35,774 nt of DNA from Nodosilinea foveolarum (GTDB lineage Bacteria; Cyanobacteriota; Cyanobacteriia; Phormidesmidales; Phormidesmidaceae). The DNA is taken from the NCBI GenBank assembly GCA_003242035.1, contig QBMC01000025.1, forward strand, positions 1 through 35,774. The letters run 5' to 3'. Positions 23,624-32,122 of the stretch are shown here, in pieces (the first letter of the stretch is position 1; the number at the start of each line of letters is the position of its first letter). The notes under the pieces were generated by a model. The model was not told where the DNA came from. It worked only from the letters and a program-made list of their open reading frames with translations, and did not search any database. The translations under genes were made by a program, and so were the position numbers.

Positions 23624-24244
23624 ATGAATTTTTCCTTGCCCCCGGAAGTCACTGTTCAAAGTCAAGTTCTGAATGACGGCAAGATCTACCAGTTTCATCA
23701 TCCAACCCTGGGCTTACTGGGCCGCATTGTCTTGCAGGACAACCCTGATGGGCTATGCCATATCTCTAGCGAGGTTGCAGGTGATCCGAATGACCCAATG
23801 ACCGAAACCCGAGCACAGATTTTTGAACCGCTTAGTCAGCAGCTTTGCGCAGCCGTAGAAGCGGCGCTGGGCAAAGGGAGACAGACAGGCGCTGGTAAGC
23901 CCAACACAGGGATATCGCCTACGGCACCGAAAGAAAGAATCGCCAGCCAACAAATCCCTTGTCCGAAATGTGGTGAGATCGCGGCTTTACTCATCTTTGC
24001 CAACCAGGCAAAAGAAATCGCCGAGATGGAAGACTGCGCTCGCAAGACGTACAGCATCTACGAAGAACTAGACGTTGTAACTTGGATTATTGGCGCAACT
24101 GTCGGCACACTCAAAGGTGACCCAATCGCCCCCATATTGAGAGTGTGGCCCCAACGTCACGCCATAAAATATGGCTCGCCAAAGATGTTCGATGCGGAGT
24201 TGAATGCGATATTGCCGCGTCATTGTGGAGGAAGATTGCCTTGA
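23624..24244 (+). CDS. Conserved hypothetical protein with CPxCG motif
   Basis: Start was set at ATG 23624, as the longer frame from TTG 23600 adds eight unlikely residues; no clear Shine-Dalgarno is present. The 206-residue product has a beta-rich N-terminal half (QVLNDGKIYQFHHPTLGLLG) and a linker. A knuckle follows with CPKCGEIAALLIFANQAKE, then EDCARKTYSIYEELDVVTWIIGA and a tail DAELNAILPRHC. The single CPxCG pair plus later cysteines could bind zinc. The pattern looks like a cyanobacterial hypothetical family; no function can be given. The IS element begins about 160 bases after its stop, and 24245-24403 is otherwise empty. Confidence 0.6.
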   Translation: MNFSLPPEVTVQSQVLNDGKIYQFHHPTLGLLGRIVLQDNPDGLCHISSEVAGDPNDPMTETRAQIFEPLSQQLCAAVEAALGKGRQTGAGKPNTGISPTAPKERIASQQIPCPKCGEIAALLIFANQAKEIAEMEDCARKTYSIYEELDVVTWIIGATVGTLKGDPIAPILRVWPQRHAIKYGSPKMFDAELNAILPRHCGGRLP

Positions 24245-24403
24245 CCATGACGTAGCCTTAGCCTTAGCGTGGCTTTCTGTTCCAAAACTTCTCAGCGGAA
24301 ATCACCGCAAAACGCTCCCTATATTTGAGCGATCGCGAGCGGTGAAACGAGCTATGGGAGGCGATCGCCCTCTCATCCGCCGTTCAAACCCCAAATAAAT
24401 TAC

Positions 24404-25913
24404 TGCCGAGTCTTGATTAATCGTGCCGCCCCTCAAAACAGCAAAGATTTGAAAAGTCATGCCGCTAGTAATTCGGCGTAGGCGATCGCCCGCCACGTTT
24501 CGGCTGACCACGGCAGAGAAAGCTGAAAGTCAGGCAGACGTTCAAATACGGACAGCTCACCCATTAACTCTGCTTCGCTGAAGCCTTGCAAAGGCACCCG
24601 CATCGGCGACTCGCTTCCGCCTTCGAGGGTGCAAACCAGCGTTACAGTCTGTGCGTCAAAGGTAATCTCAACCATTTGAGAGTGCCATCGCCAACACGTC
24701 CGGTAGGAATAGCCGCCGAGTGAGAAATTACCGCCCTTGTTCATCCGACGGAACCAGCGCCCTGACTCCAGATAGCTATAGATTCTGTTGAGCTGTAGCA
24801 TCTCCTGCTCCCAAGCAGTCTGATAGGGTCGCTGAGAGTGAACCGCAGTTGGATACGCTAGCAGGGGTGATTGCCTGTCGAGGGTGCGCACTGGCAAATG
24901 CGCGTTGAGCATCTCCCTACGTCGGTCTAGCCCTTCCCATAACGCTTCCGGGTCTGACCACGTTTGGCCCTTCAGTGCTTGCCCGTCCATCGTTTGATGC
25001 ATTCGTTCGACGCGAGCATGGTCAGTCGGGCAGCGCTTCCGGGTAAAGCTCACCTCAATGCCTAAAGCTATCAGCCATAGATGCAGTTTGGTTGGCCAAG
25101 GCGAAGGGCTGGTGTTGTCGTAGAAGACCGTGCCATGGTCAAAGGTGATGCGCTCGGGTAAGCCAAACTTCAAGAAGGCGCGTCGTAACGTGAGGTAGTA
25201 CTCAGGCGTCGATGGATTGCGTTGATTCAAACAAGGATAGCTTTCTACCTTCAAAGAACTGAACACATCGATGATGTTGATCAGCGAGATAGCGCCTACG
25301 CCTTTCACCTTCTGGTCGCCCATCGCATCTAGCTCCCACTCCTGATGCGGCTTGGTTATCGTCTGCTCTTCTGGTTCGGGCAACGGGGAGCTGTAGCCAT
25401 ACTGTTTGGTGAGTCCTGATTGCTTGAGAAAGGCGGCAATGCTTGAACGGCTCGGGAGTTCGGCTAGGCTCCAGCCTTCATCCCAGATCAAGCTAGCTAG
25501 AATCGAGTCAGCCCCCCAGCCGGGATGGGCTGCTCTGACGCGACGAATGACTGAACAAATGGTGGCTGAGAACGTACTGAGTGCGCCTTTCACAGGCCGT
25601 CCCATCGTAGAGACTAGACCTGCTTTCCCTTGTTGTTGGAAGCGTCGCCGCCACTTGCGCACCGTCCAATAGTTGTCACCTAACTCGACGGCGATCTGCG
25701 CATCTGTCTTACCTTCGTTCGCCAGCTCGCCAATCTTCACGCGGACTGCGTATGGCGTGGTTTGGCCTTGTCTTTTCATCGAACCTCCTAGATACAGACT
25801 GTGTGGTCTATTCCAGTTGTCCTATCTAGCGCCCTTTATCGCTTAACGAAGGCGGCATGACTTTTCAAATCTTTGCTGTTTTGAGGGGCGGCACGATTAA
25901 TCAAGACTCGGCA
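24404..25913. mobile_element. Insertion sequence with 62-bp perfect terminal inverted repeats
   Basis: Bases 24404-24465 are the exact reverse complement of 25852-25913, starting TGCCGAGTCTTGATTAATC at the tip. They bracket a single transposase gene. The perfect match of long ends indicates recent activity or recent arrival. Beyond the tips the flanks are also loosely inverted (CCAAATAA on the left, TTATTTGG on the right), so the true ends might lie further out. No clear target duplication was found. Confidence 0.85.
24457..25779 (-). CDS. DDE transposase (HTH plus rve core, IS481-like)
   Basis: The 440-residue enzyme begins with a helix-turn-helix (TDAQIAVELGDNYWTVRKWRRR) used for binding the ends. 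A second HTH-like region and the retroviral-integrase-type core follow. The probable triad is D151 (WELDAMGDQK), D214 (TFDHGTVF) and E258 (DHARVERMHQT). The C-terminal part is a small beta domain (GYSYRTCWRWHSQMVEI). The gene is intact and reads inward between 62-bp ends; its stop at 24457 lies within the left terminal repeat. IS481 is the closest family by architecture, but the terminal repeat is much longer than usual for it, so the family is not certain. Confidence 0.85.
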   Translation of the reverse strand: MKRQGQTTPYAVRVKIGELANEGKTDAQIAVELGDNYWTVRKWRRRFQQQGKAGLVSTMGRPVKGALSTFSATICSVIRRVRAAHPGWGADSILASLIWDEGWSLAELPSRSSIAAFLKQSGLTKQYGYSSPLPEPEEQTITKPHQEWELDAMGDQKVKGVGAISLINIIDVFSSLKVESYPCLNQRNPSTPEYYLTLRRAFLKFGLPERITFDHGTVFYDNTSPSPWPTKLHLWLIALGIEVSFTRKRCPTDHARVERMHQTMDGQALKGQTWSDPEALWEGLDRRREMLNAHLPVRTLDRQSPLLAYPTAVHSQRPYQTAWEQEMLQLNRIYSYLESGRWFRRMNKGGNFSLGGYSYRTCWRWHSQMVEITFDAQTVTLVCTLEGGSESPMRVPLQGFSEAELMGELSVFERLPDFQLSLPWSAETWRAIAYAELLAA

Positions 25914-26044
25914 TCCCATTATTTGGAGTCCGCCAAAAGTCCGACTAAAGCAGTCAGTCAGTCATCAAAAAGGCTTGATATCAGGGGTTGTACGTAAGGA
26001 ACAGGCATTGCTTATACTAGCGCTTAGCCTTTCTCAGGATCTCT

Positions 26045-26569
26045 GTGTCTCGTATCAACGCCCCGGCAGCTTATTCGTTTTATAAGCAGTTTATCCTTGA
26101 CTACAGCCAGGACAAGTCAGCCATCTATCAGCAGTACGGCTTTACGTTGCAGGGCAGCATTGGCTCGAAGGATTGGGAGGTCTTTGCCGCTATTCTGATG
26201 GGAGATCGCGCTAGCCTTGGTGATGGAGCTGACTTGGAAAACTTTGAGGTCAAGTCAGCTCTCATCGGGAACAGCTTTGAGTACCAATATCATCGGAATC
26301 GAGGGCTAGAGAAGCTCCAAGATGAGCGTGCGGTCGATCATCTATTCGTGGCTAGAAGCAGCACCTATCAAAATGTCGAGGTTTGGCTCGTAGACCGCGC
26401 TGAGCTACTGACGACCTTTGACAGATGGTTACCTGAGCTTCAGGAAAATTACCGCGCTGAATCTCGCCAACGATTTCGACGCTCTGTGACCTACAGGTTC
26501 GTTGCAACACAAGGGATTAAGCTGATAGAGATTAGGAATGGAACTTTGATTGAGGTAGCAGAAGCGTAG
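26045..26569 (+). CDS. Probable type II restriction endonuclease
   Basis: The 174-residue protein starts at GTG 26045. It has GDGADLENFEVKSA (59-72), where D63 and E68-x-K70 fit the PD-(D/E)xK catalytic motif of restriction enzymes. EYQYHRN and VEVWLVDRAELL are further core strands. It converges with a C5-cytosine methyltransferase and their 3' ends overlap by 38 bases, the usual packing of a restriction-modification pair. It would cut unmodified DNA at the site protected by the methyltransferase; the site is unknown. No controller (C) protein is visible. Confidence 0.75.
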   Translation: MSRINAPAAYSFYKQFILDYSQDKSAIYQQYGFTLQGSIGSKDWEVFAAILMGDRASLGDGADLENFEVKSALIGNSFEYQYHRNRGLEKLQDERAVDHLFVARSSTYQNVEVWLVDRAELLTTFDRWLPELQENYRAESRQRFRRSVTYRFVATQGIKLIEIRNGTLIEVAEA

Positions 26570-27722
26570 CAGCCAATGGGTTCAATATGTTTTCGCCTAT
26601 CCAGGTGATGACGGGGACGCATACTGCATCACCAAACCCTGTCAGCGCTTGGTTGATTCTCTTCGGTAGGGGGTAATCGTCCGGGACGCCTTGCAGCCGC
26701 GCGTATTCACGTGGGGTCATCAGCCGCATTCTAATGCTGCCAGTCTCAACTCTGACCAGCATCTGTCGGCTGCTGCCCCCTCGCGCCGTCCTTAAACAGC
26801 CTGCAATATTATCTTTGCGAAGTTCTGCTCGCTGTTGGCCATTACGAACACGGCGGTACATTGTGCGATAGGAATAGCGGTAGCGGTGTTGCAATTCGTC
26901 AATGTAAGCGATGTTGATAGCGCTCATCATCTGTAGATGACGCTCAACTTCTGAGGCTGGCCACCACCGCTCATCGTCTTCTGATAAGTCTTCCACAATG
27001 CTGTCTAGCGATCGCGATAGTCCTTCGGGCAGTGGGGGAATATCCAAGAAGTTCCAGGTTAAGTCGCGATTGGAGGCGATCGCTCGGTCTAACGTTTTTG
27101 TCGTCAGAGACGTTGACCTTTGAGCTAACGTCAGCACGTCATCATTAGGTTCAGCAGTTTGTACGCCTACTACAAACACTCTGAGCCTACTCTGCGGGAC
27201 GAAACGAGCAGCGTCAATAGCAAAGACATCACAGGCATAACCTAGTTCGTTAAGTGCCTTAATTGTGAGGCGAAAGTCTTTCCCTTGATTCGATGTCAAC
27301 CAGCCGCCAACGTTCTCAAGCATCACTAAAGGGGGTCTGCGCTGTTGACGCTTGAGAACTTCAATGAACCCCCAGAAAGCGCCTGAGTGACGACCGCTAA
27401 TGCCTTCTAGGTTGCCTGCTAAGGAAAGGTCGATACACGGGAAAGAAGCCGTTGCCAGTAGAGAGGGCGGAACGTCCGTTTGGCAAAGGTCGAATACGTT
27501 TTCGAGGGCGTAGTGATCTTCAGCTTCCTGGAAATAGGCAGCGTACATATCGAACTTCTCACGCGCCCAATCGTTGGCGAAGATGATGTTCCAGCCAGCT
27601 CTTTCAAGCCCCAACCGCACTAGGCCAATCCCAGCAAAGTATTCGGCGCAGGTTCTATAGCTGGACGTTCGCTCAACAGTATTGAGCGGTAAGACTGACT
27701 GCATTGCTGTAGAGGTAAGCAT
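26532..27722 (-). CDS. DNA (cytosine-5-)-methyltransferase
   Basis: All key motifs of C5-methyltransferases are present in the 396-residue protein: motif I EYFAGIGLVRLGLERAG (27-43), motif IV FPCIDLSLAG (94-103, catalytic C96), motif VI ENVGGW (136-141), motif VIII QSRLRVF (177-183), then a target-recognition region of about 130 residues. Motif IX RLMTPREYARLQGVPDDY and motif X QALTGFGDAVCVPV follow. PCIDLS instead of PCQ(P/A) occurs in one branch of the family. It protects plasmid and host DNA from the convergent endonuclease. Start could be ATG 27722 or the internal ATG six codons later. The pair can also stabilise the plasmid through post-segregational killing. Confidence 0.92.
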   Translation of the reverse strand: MLTSTAMQSVLPLNTVERTSSYRTCAEYFAGIGLVRLGLERAGWNIIFANDWAREKFDMYAAYFQEAEDHYALENVFDLCQTDVPPSLLATASFPCIDLSLAGNLEGISGRHSGAFWGFIEVLKRQQRRPPLVMLENVGGWLTSNQGKDFRLTIKALNELGYACDVFAIDAARFVPQSRLRVFVVGVQTAEPNDDVLTLAQRSTSLTTKTLDRAIASNRDLTWNFLDIPPLPEGLSRSLDSIVEDLSEDDERWWPASEVERHLQMMSAINIAYIDELQHRYRYSYRTMYRRVRNGQQRAELRKDNIAGCLRTARGGSSRQMLVRVETGSIRMRLMTPREYARLQGVPDDYPLPKRINQALTGFGDAVCVPVITWIGENILNPLAATLLLPQSKFHS

Positions 27723-28071
27723 AGGCGGGGGCTACTCGCAGAATAGGTGCTGGCTTGAACCAACCCCTTTAAGAATGGCGTCTCAATACGTTTGTATCAT
27801 AATTTGAGAGCTGACACAGAGTATCAGCTCTACTCTACTTCAGTGCTATTCACTAACTCCTGTAACCCGTAATCGACTCCAGCTTCACAAGTTGCGCAGC
27901 CGGTGCCGGGAAAATAGCAAAGAAGAGTAGGCAAACACTACATATAGCGGACACATGATTTTATTATCGGCAATGTATGTCCATATCTAGTGTTTCAGCC
28001 TTGCCGATCTTGTCAGTCTCTGCTAATTTAAACGAGAATCGCAAGAATCCCTAAGCATTAAGGGAAATGAA
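27723..28071. other. 349-bp non-coding interval with two inverted repeats
   Basis: AGAGCTGA (27807-27814) pairs with TCAGCTCT (27824-27831), a compact hairpin. A longer imperfect inverted repeat has arms 27933-27957 and 27974-27995 (AAACACTA...TAGTGTTT) around a short AT-rich centre. TAAGGGAAATGAA just before 28072 supplies the ribosome binding site of the next gene. No gene is visible. Confidence 0.5.
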
Positions 28072-28560
28072 ATGGCACTATCCCTTGAGCAAAAGCGCAA
28101 AGCTATCGAAGCTGACATAATTCAACGCAAAGAGCAGTTGGCTCAAAAAGAGGATGAACTGATGCACCTTCAGATACTGATTCCTCAGCTCAAAGCTGCA
28201 ATCGCAAACCATGAGTCCATGCTTAAATCCCTAACAAGGGGAGTAGAAGAGAGTACTGACACACTCAACTTAGAGCAGACCATACACCGAAGCCCTATGG
28301 ATATGCTTCGGAACGAGTTCAAAGGAATGAGGTTAGGTAATATTGCAGCTCAGGTCTTGGATGAGCACTCGATATCGTTGACAACGACTGAGCTAGCTCG
28401 CCTCATCTACGAAACTAAGAATAGCGATGAGTTTAGTCGAGCTAGAAACTCCCTTTCCGCCGAACTTCGTACTGGTGTGAGAGATAGCCATCCTAGATGG
28501 AAAAAGATTGGCCGAAATGCCTACGCAAGCTTGCAATACTCTCAGGAGGAAGCTGCCTAA
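28072..28560 (+). CDS. Coiled-coil protein with C-terminal winged-helix (HARE-HTH-like)
   Basis: The 162-residue protein has a long N-terminal coiled coil (about 3-60, QKRKAIEADIIQRKEQLAQ). A winged helix-turn-helix pattern follows: GNIAAQVLDEHSISLTTTELARLI, then ARNSLSAELRTG and WKKIGRNAYA. HARE-HTH modules have this shape and are often attached to or encoded near restriction and chromatin proteins. The ATG has AAGGGA nine bases upstream. It lies between the restriction-modification pair and the TRADD-type membrane protein on a separate transcript. A role as regulator or DNA-end sensor is inferred, not shown. Confidence 0.6.
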   Translation: MALSLEQKRKAIEADIIQRKEQLAQKEDELMHLQILIPQLKAAIANHESMLKSLTRGVEESTDTLNLEQTIHRSPMDMLRNEFKGMRLGNIAAQVLDEHSISLTTTELARLIYETKNSDEFSRARNSLSAELRTGVRDSHPRWKKIGRNAYASLQYSQEEAA

Positions 28561-28725
28561 AGCCTAATAAAACAATCAGATCAAGCCCCAATAAAATAGC
28601 CCGACACCCGTATCGAGCGCCGAGCCGTCTTTTTTTCGTACTTCTAGACTAGCACAAGCCTCAAAAGTGACTACGTAGGGTGTCGGCTTATCTCCGAGCG
28701 AACAATTACCTTTTGAGGAAATTCA

Positions 28726-29031
28726 ATGAGAATTCAGAAAAATAAGCCCCCGAGCACATACCAAGATATTGAGCTAGATGCTTACAAGGAAATGCTACGT
28801 CAGGCGAGACATACCTTTAACCTGCACTGTCTTGGGGTAATCGTCTGTGCCGCAATCACTGCGGGAGGCGGATATGCGTTTCTGTCTACTGGTCGGACAG
28901 TAGAAGGAGCTGTTACAGGGGCCGCAGGCACAGGGGCTATTGCTTGCTTCAGTAAGTTAGCAAGAGACTCTATAAAAGACTCAGAACGAAAGCTAAACAG
29001 AATCGTCAAGCAAGTAAAAACACCGTCATAG
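28726..29031 (+). CDS. CyanoTRADD-associated two-helix membrane protein
   Basis: The 101-residue product has YKEMLRQARHTFNLHCLGVIVCAAITAGGGYAFL-type first helix and a second helix region EGAVTGAAGTGAIACFSKLA, ending KDSERKLNRIV. RQARxTFN, the small-residue glycines and the final KDSxxxLxxI match the TRADD-N-associated membrane domain seen in cyanobacterial immune effectors. In those systems it is usually joined to or next to death-like adaptor domains and is thought to act at the membrane. Here it stands alone. GAGGA lies eight bases before the ATG. An inverted CCGACACCC / GGGTGTCGG (28601-28609 / 28678-28686) lies in its leader. Confidence 0.65.
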   Translation: MRIQKNKPPSTYQDIELDAYKEMLRQARHTFNLHCLGVIVCAAITAGGGYAFLSTGRTVEGAVTGAAGTGAIACFSKLARDSIKDSERKLNRIVKQVKTPS

Positions 29032-29064
29032 AGGATACGATTCCTAACTTGGCTGCGACGGTGG

Positions 29065-29093
29065 CGACTGTGTGATAGTCTCTCGCACAGTCG
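29065..29093. terminator. Hairpin between the convergent membrane-protein and pAgo genes
   Basis: CGACTGTG (29065-29072) and CACAGTCG (29086-29093) form an 8-bp stem between two convergent genes. There is no T run, so termination is only likely by position. Confidence 0.4.
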
Positions 29094-29223
29094 TTGAATT
29101 ATTGTGCATCTGCGTCAGCAAGACTGAGTACCCTTTGCGTAGGATGCTATTGGCTAACCTCTCTAGACCATAAGAAAAACGACCGTTTTTTTGATAGTCA
29201 GAGTGCGATTTATGCTCAGCAGC

Positions 29224-30660
29224 TTATGTGTAATATCTGAAGTTTGGCTGTGGCGACTGCCCTTCCGGAATTTCACGAAGTATGTCACCTACCAGTTTAG
29301 AAAACCGTAGGTCTATAGGCGAGGAGCCTGCATAGTCGGCAGAATTGAAATTCATCTTGGTCAGTAGCAGTATCTCTTTCTTAATTTGAGCATCTGAAGC
29401 ATCCCCTACGTGGTCAGCTATCTGAAGGGGTGAGGGAACATGACCATGAGGATATTTGCCCATCTCCGGAATATATCCAGTCGTATACAAGTAAGATATG
29501 TCCCCTGCGGTGAAGCTTGAACCTCTTAGAGGAGGATACTGACCTGCCCGAATCAAGCGCACGTTATTGGAAAAGCGAAGTGAAACTAAGTCATACTGCT
29601 CCACATCAGAAGAACATAGAGCCTGCTCAAACCCTGAACGCTCTTCTGGCTCGAATCGAGAGCTTTTGTGAACCACAACACGACGCGGGAGCTGTCGTCG
29701 TTCGCTACGATAGCGTCTTAGCACCATTTGCAATAGTTCATGAGCGGTGTCTTCGGGTAAGTGAGGAGAGCGACTCTCCTGCTGACTATCCCAACGAAAG
29801 CTAGGCCCTCTTAGAATGAGACCTTCCCCATTGTGGTCGAATGCTTGCACAACGCTGCTTCTTAGTGTACTTGCACTACCAAGAGGACGGAAAAAGCTTA
29901 TACCTATGAAACAAGTCCCTGGGTTTAAACCGACGGGTGCCCACGGTAACCCTTCGACCTTAAAGTACAATCCTGTAAAAAGATTCCAAGCAATCTTAGA
30001 ACGATGGTCGAGCTTTCGACGCGAATTGACTAATCCGATAGTAGTCTCTTGCAAGATCTGCGTCGGCTTGCGAAACTGCATCGCTGATGCTTTAAAGGCA
30101 CGTCGTAAGTCGCGATGAACATCAATTTTATTATCCTTGTAATTAGCAACGCGGCATCCCTTCAGAAGATCATTAGGAGGAACAAAGACGATATAGTCAA
30201 GCGGGTAGTCTCTCTGCGTTAGTAGCTCCAACTTGTCTTCTAAGATCTCTAGAAACCGTTCAAAACGCTCGCGCTGGCTTCTGATTCCTGAAACTTCAAG
30301 GATCTCCCTCCTGGTGATTGATTCACATATATTCTCGTCCATACGTAACTCGCAGCGAAAACCCCGATCTGCACGACATCCTGGAAAGGCTATCTGATCG
30401 TTCTCGCTATCGACACCATCAGCCAAGTCAGAATAGAAATGTCTAGCCGCGTCCATCCCCTCTGCTGAACCAATGAATCCAACATGAACTTCTTGCTTAT
30501 GACGGCTAGTACCCAACGAGCGAGGGCCATATAGCGCGATTCCAATCTTTGGATGGCAGTGCGCTCCGTCTTCCGCAAACAGTAATTTGGGCTCCTCATA
30601 GTATTGAGCAGAAAGTTCAGGGGAGTGTAGCTGAAGCGGACTGATTTTTCCTATTGTCAT
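29224..30660 (-). CDS. Short prokaryotic Argonaute (MID-PIWI, catalytically inactive)
   Basis: The 478-residue size and layout fit a short pAgo: no N, PAZ or linker domains. The MID part has the guide-5'-phosphate pocket pattern of short pAgos (VHRDLRRAFKASAMQ with KPTQILQET, 181-206). The PIWI part contains CFIGISFFR (250-258), FDHNGEGLILRG, RVVVHKSSRF (327-336) and a C-terminal MNFNSADYAGSSP (436-448). Positions usually holding catalytic aspartates carry serine (GIS, HKSS), so it should bind guide and target but not cut. It follows the HNH-APAZ gene by six bases. In related systems target recognition by the pAgo activates the partner. Ends in GRFSKLVG-like helix typical of PIWI. Confidence 0.85.
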   Translation of the reverse strand: MTIGKISPLQLHSPELSAQYYEEPKLLFAEDGAHCHPKIGIALYGPRSLGTSRHKQEVHVGFIGSAEGMDAARHFYSDLADGVDSENDQIAFPGCRADRGFRCELRMDENICESITRREILEVSGIRSQRERFERFLEILEDKLELLTQRDYPLDYIVFVPPNDLLKGCRVANYKDNKIDVHRDLRRAFKASAMQFRKPTQILQETTIGLVNSRRKLDHRSKIAWNLFTGLYFKVEGLPWAPVGLNPGTCFIGISFFRPLGSASTLRSSVVQAFDHNGEGLILRGPSFRWDSQQESRSPHLPEDTAHELLQMVLRRYRSERRQLPRRVVVHKSSRFEPEERSGFEQALCSSDVEQYDLVSLRFSNNVRLIRAGQYPPLRGSSFTAGDISYLYTTGYIPEMGKYPHGHVPSPLQIADHVGDASDAQIKKEILLLTKMNFNSADYAGSSPIDLRFSKLVGDILREIPEGQSPQPNFRYYT

Positions 30661-30666
30661 GTTGGC

Positions 30667-31965
30667 TTAGATCTCATCTAGTTCGTCATTTATCTCTTCG
30701 TAGCCCTCCTCTTCTCCATCCAGTACCTGCATTAGCTCGCTGTAGCTGAATAAGTCATGGGTATACACTTGGTTTTTGAAAGGCTTTACGTCTCCAGCTA
30801 CACCAGGCCAGTCAATATCAAAGGTCAGAAGCTGTGCAGTGCTAACTACGGCTGACTGACTGCCAAAATTGAGAATGATTTGTGGTTTGCCGCTACTAAG
30901 ATAGTCTCGCCAAAAATGAACTTCATTTAGGTATAGATCGTTGTACATACGAGCTTTTAGCTGCGTCGAACGCGGGCCAATCTGCTTAGACGGCAAAGGC
31001 ATTTTACCGTCTGATGTGAAGTGGCGCTCAGGTCTGATGCTTAGACACCACTGTAACGGAGCTACCTCATGAAATCTAAGAGAGGTAGCTAGATGAATCC
31101 AGAGATTCTTGAGTTCTCCAGTATCCTTTCGCCTCTGAGGCCATGCAACCTTTCTGTCGGAGCGCCTTTGGTTTGGAGGTCGATAAGTTACAGAACGCTC
31201 TTCGGTATCGTTGATAGCAGGGAAGAAGTAGCGATAGTGCTTAGGATCGTATTGCATTGAAAGGCGACTCGTAAACTTATACAAAGAACGATTCAGCAAT
31301 GTTTGATAACGACGCTTCCCTTCAGCAGACTCCCATAGCTCCTGAGCCGGAATCATTTGAATATCACTACTAGAGGAAACTGAACGGAACGGGTTATTCG
31401 ATTTTCTGAGGTCGTGAAACGTATACAGCCGACTTTCCTTCAGTATAAATGGTGTAAGCTCCCACTTATCGAATGGATAATGCAACGCCATCTTCACTTC
31501 GCCATCTTCGCGATCGCCATATCCAGTAGGAGCCGAAAAGACAAATGCAGGAAGATGTGAGACAGCTAGCAAGCTGCTGTGCAAGCTATCTTGAATCATT
31601 GCCTCGGGCGAGTCAGTATCCTGCTTATTCAAAGCGCGAATCTTCTCTTCGTGAGCCTGCTTCATTGCGTGTAACACAGGCACACCGTATGTTCGCCATT
31701 GTGCATCGACTAGCCTGTGGTGATCGCGGCATAGCAGAACCAGGTTAGTATGCTTATTGCGCTCTTCTTCTGGAAAGGAATCATCTCCCCGAGGCCCATC
31801 TGATTCATAGGCCACAATATGAGCTATCTCACCTGTTACGACAGAGTCGTCTAGCTCTGTGCCTTCTTGCACTAATGACTGACTACAATTGTGAAAAGCG
31901 CACATGCCGCCAGAGCGTAGGCAGAGCAATTTAATTTCTTTTTCCGATATCTTCTTCCGACTCAC
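30667..31965 (-). CDS. HNH-APAZ effector of a short-pAgo system (SPARHA-like)
   Basis: Residues 10-105 are an HNH endonuclease: a zinc-type C22/C27 pair in CAFHNC, H49 in GEIAHIVA, N74 in NLVLLC, and DHHRLVD (H82/H83). Residues about 130-420 look like an APAZ domain, with the signature run YRYFFPA, WIHLATSLRF, WCLSIRPERHFTSDG and YNDLYLNEVHFW. APAZ replaces the missing N/L/PAZ part of the short Argonaute and forms the heterodimer. The gene is first in a two-gene operon with the pAgo. Start is GTG 31965. Systems pairing short pAgo with Sir2, TIR or DREN effectors are well described. An HNH version (SPARHA) is known more recently, where activated HNH degrades DNA. The C-terminus is an acidic tail (DGEEEGYEEINDELDEI). 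Confidence 0.85.
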   Translation of the reverse strand: MSRKKISEKEIKLLCLRSGGMCAFHNCSQSLVQEGTELDDSVVTGEIAHIVAYESDGPRGDDSFPEEERNKHTNLVLLCRDHHRLVDAQWRTYGVPVLHAMKQAHEEKIRALNKQDTDSPEAMIQDSLHSSLLAVSHLPAFVFSAPTGYGDREDGEVKMALHYPFDKWELTPFILKESRLYTFHDLRKSNNPFRSVSSSSDIQMIPAQELWESAEGKRRYQTLLNRSLYKFTSRLSMQYDPKHYRYFFPAINDTEERSVTYRPPNQRRSDRKVAWPQRRKDTGELKNLWIHLATSLRFHEVAPLQWCLSIRPERHFTSDGKMPLPSKQIGPRSTQLKARMYNDLYLNEVHFWRDYLSSGKPQIILNFGSQSAVVSTAQLLTFDIDWPGVAGDVKPFKNQVYTHDLFSYSELMQVLDGEEEGYEEINDELDEI

Positions 31966-32092
31966 AAAGCAACCTACGATAACTACGCTGAAAGGAAATG
32001 CCTCACAATCAGTCTTAAGGATTGACGGCTATAAAGCATCTTCTACCAGGCTCAGATTCGCAACACGTCTGTACTAGCAGTCATTGTAGAGT

Positions 32093-32122
32093 AGTTATGT
32101 GTGCTGTACAGCACACATAACT
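32093..32122. promoter_or_regulatory. 30-bp perfect palindrome between the pAgo operon and the recombinase
   Basis: AGTTATGTGTGCTG, TA, CAGCACACATAACT is perfectly self-complementary over 30 bp. Outer arms GTAGAGT (32086-32092) and ACTCTAC (32136-32142) extend it. It lies about 130 bases upstream of the HNH-APAZ start and 180 upstream of the divergent recombinase, the right place for an operator; it could also be a recombination site. The rest of 31966-32304 has no gene. Confidence 0.55.

Noticed and set aside
24204-24398. ORF after the CPxCG protein
   Set aside because: Overlaps the previous gene end, has no start signal, and no family is recognisable.
27933-27995. Integron attC-like site
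   Set aside because: The arms do not carry the conserved core-site ends and there is no integrase or cassette array; kept only as an imperfect hairpin.
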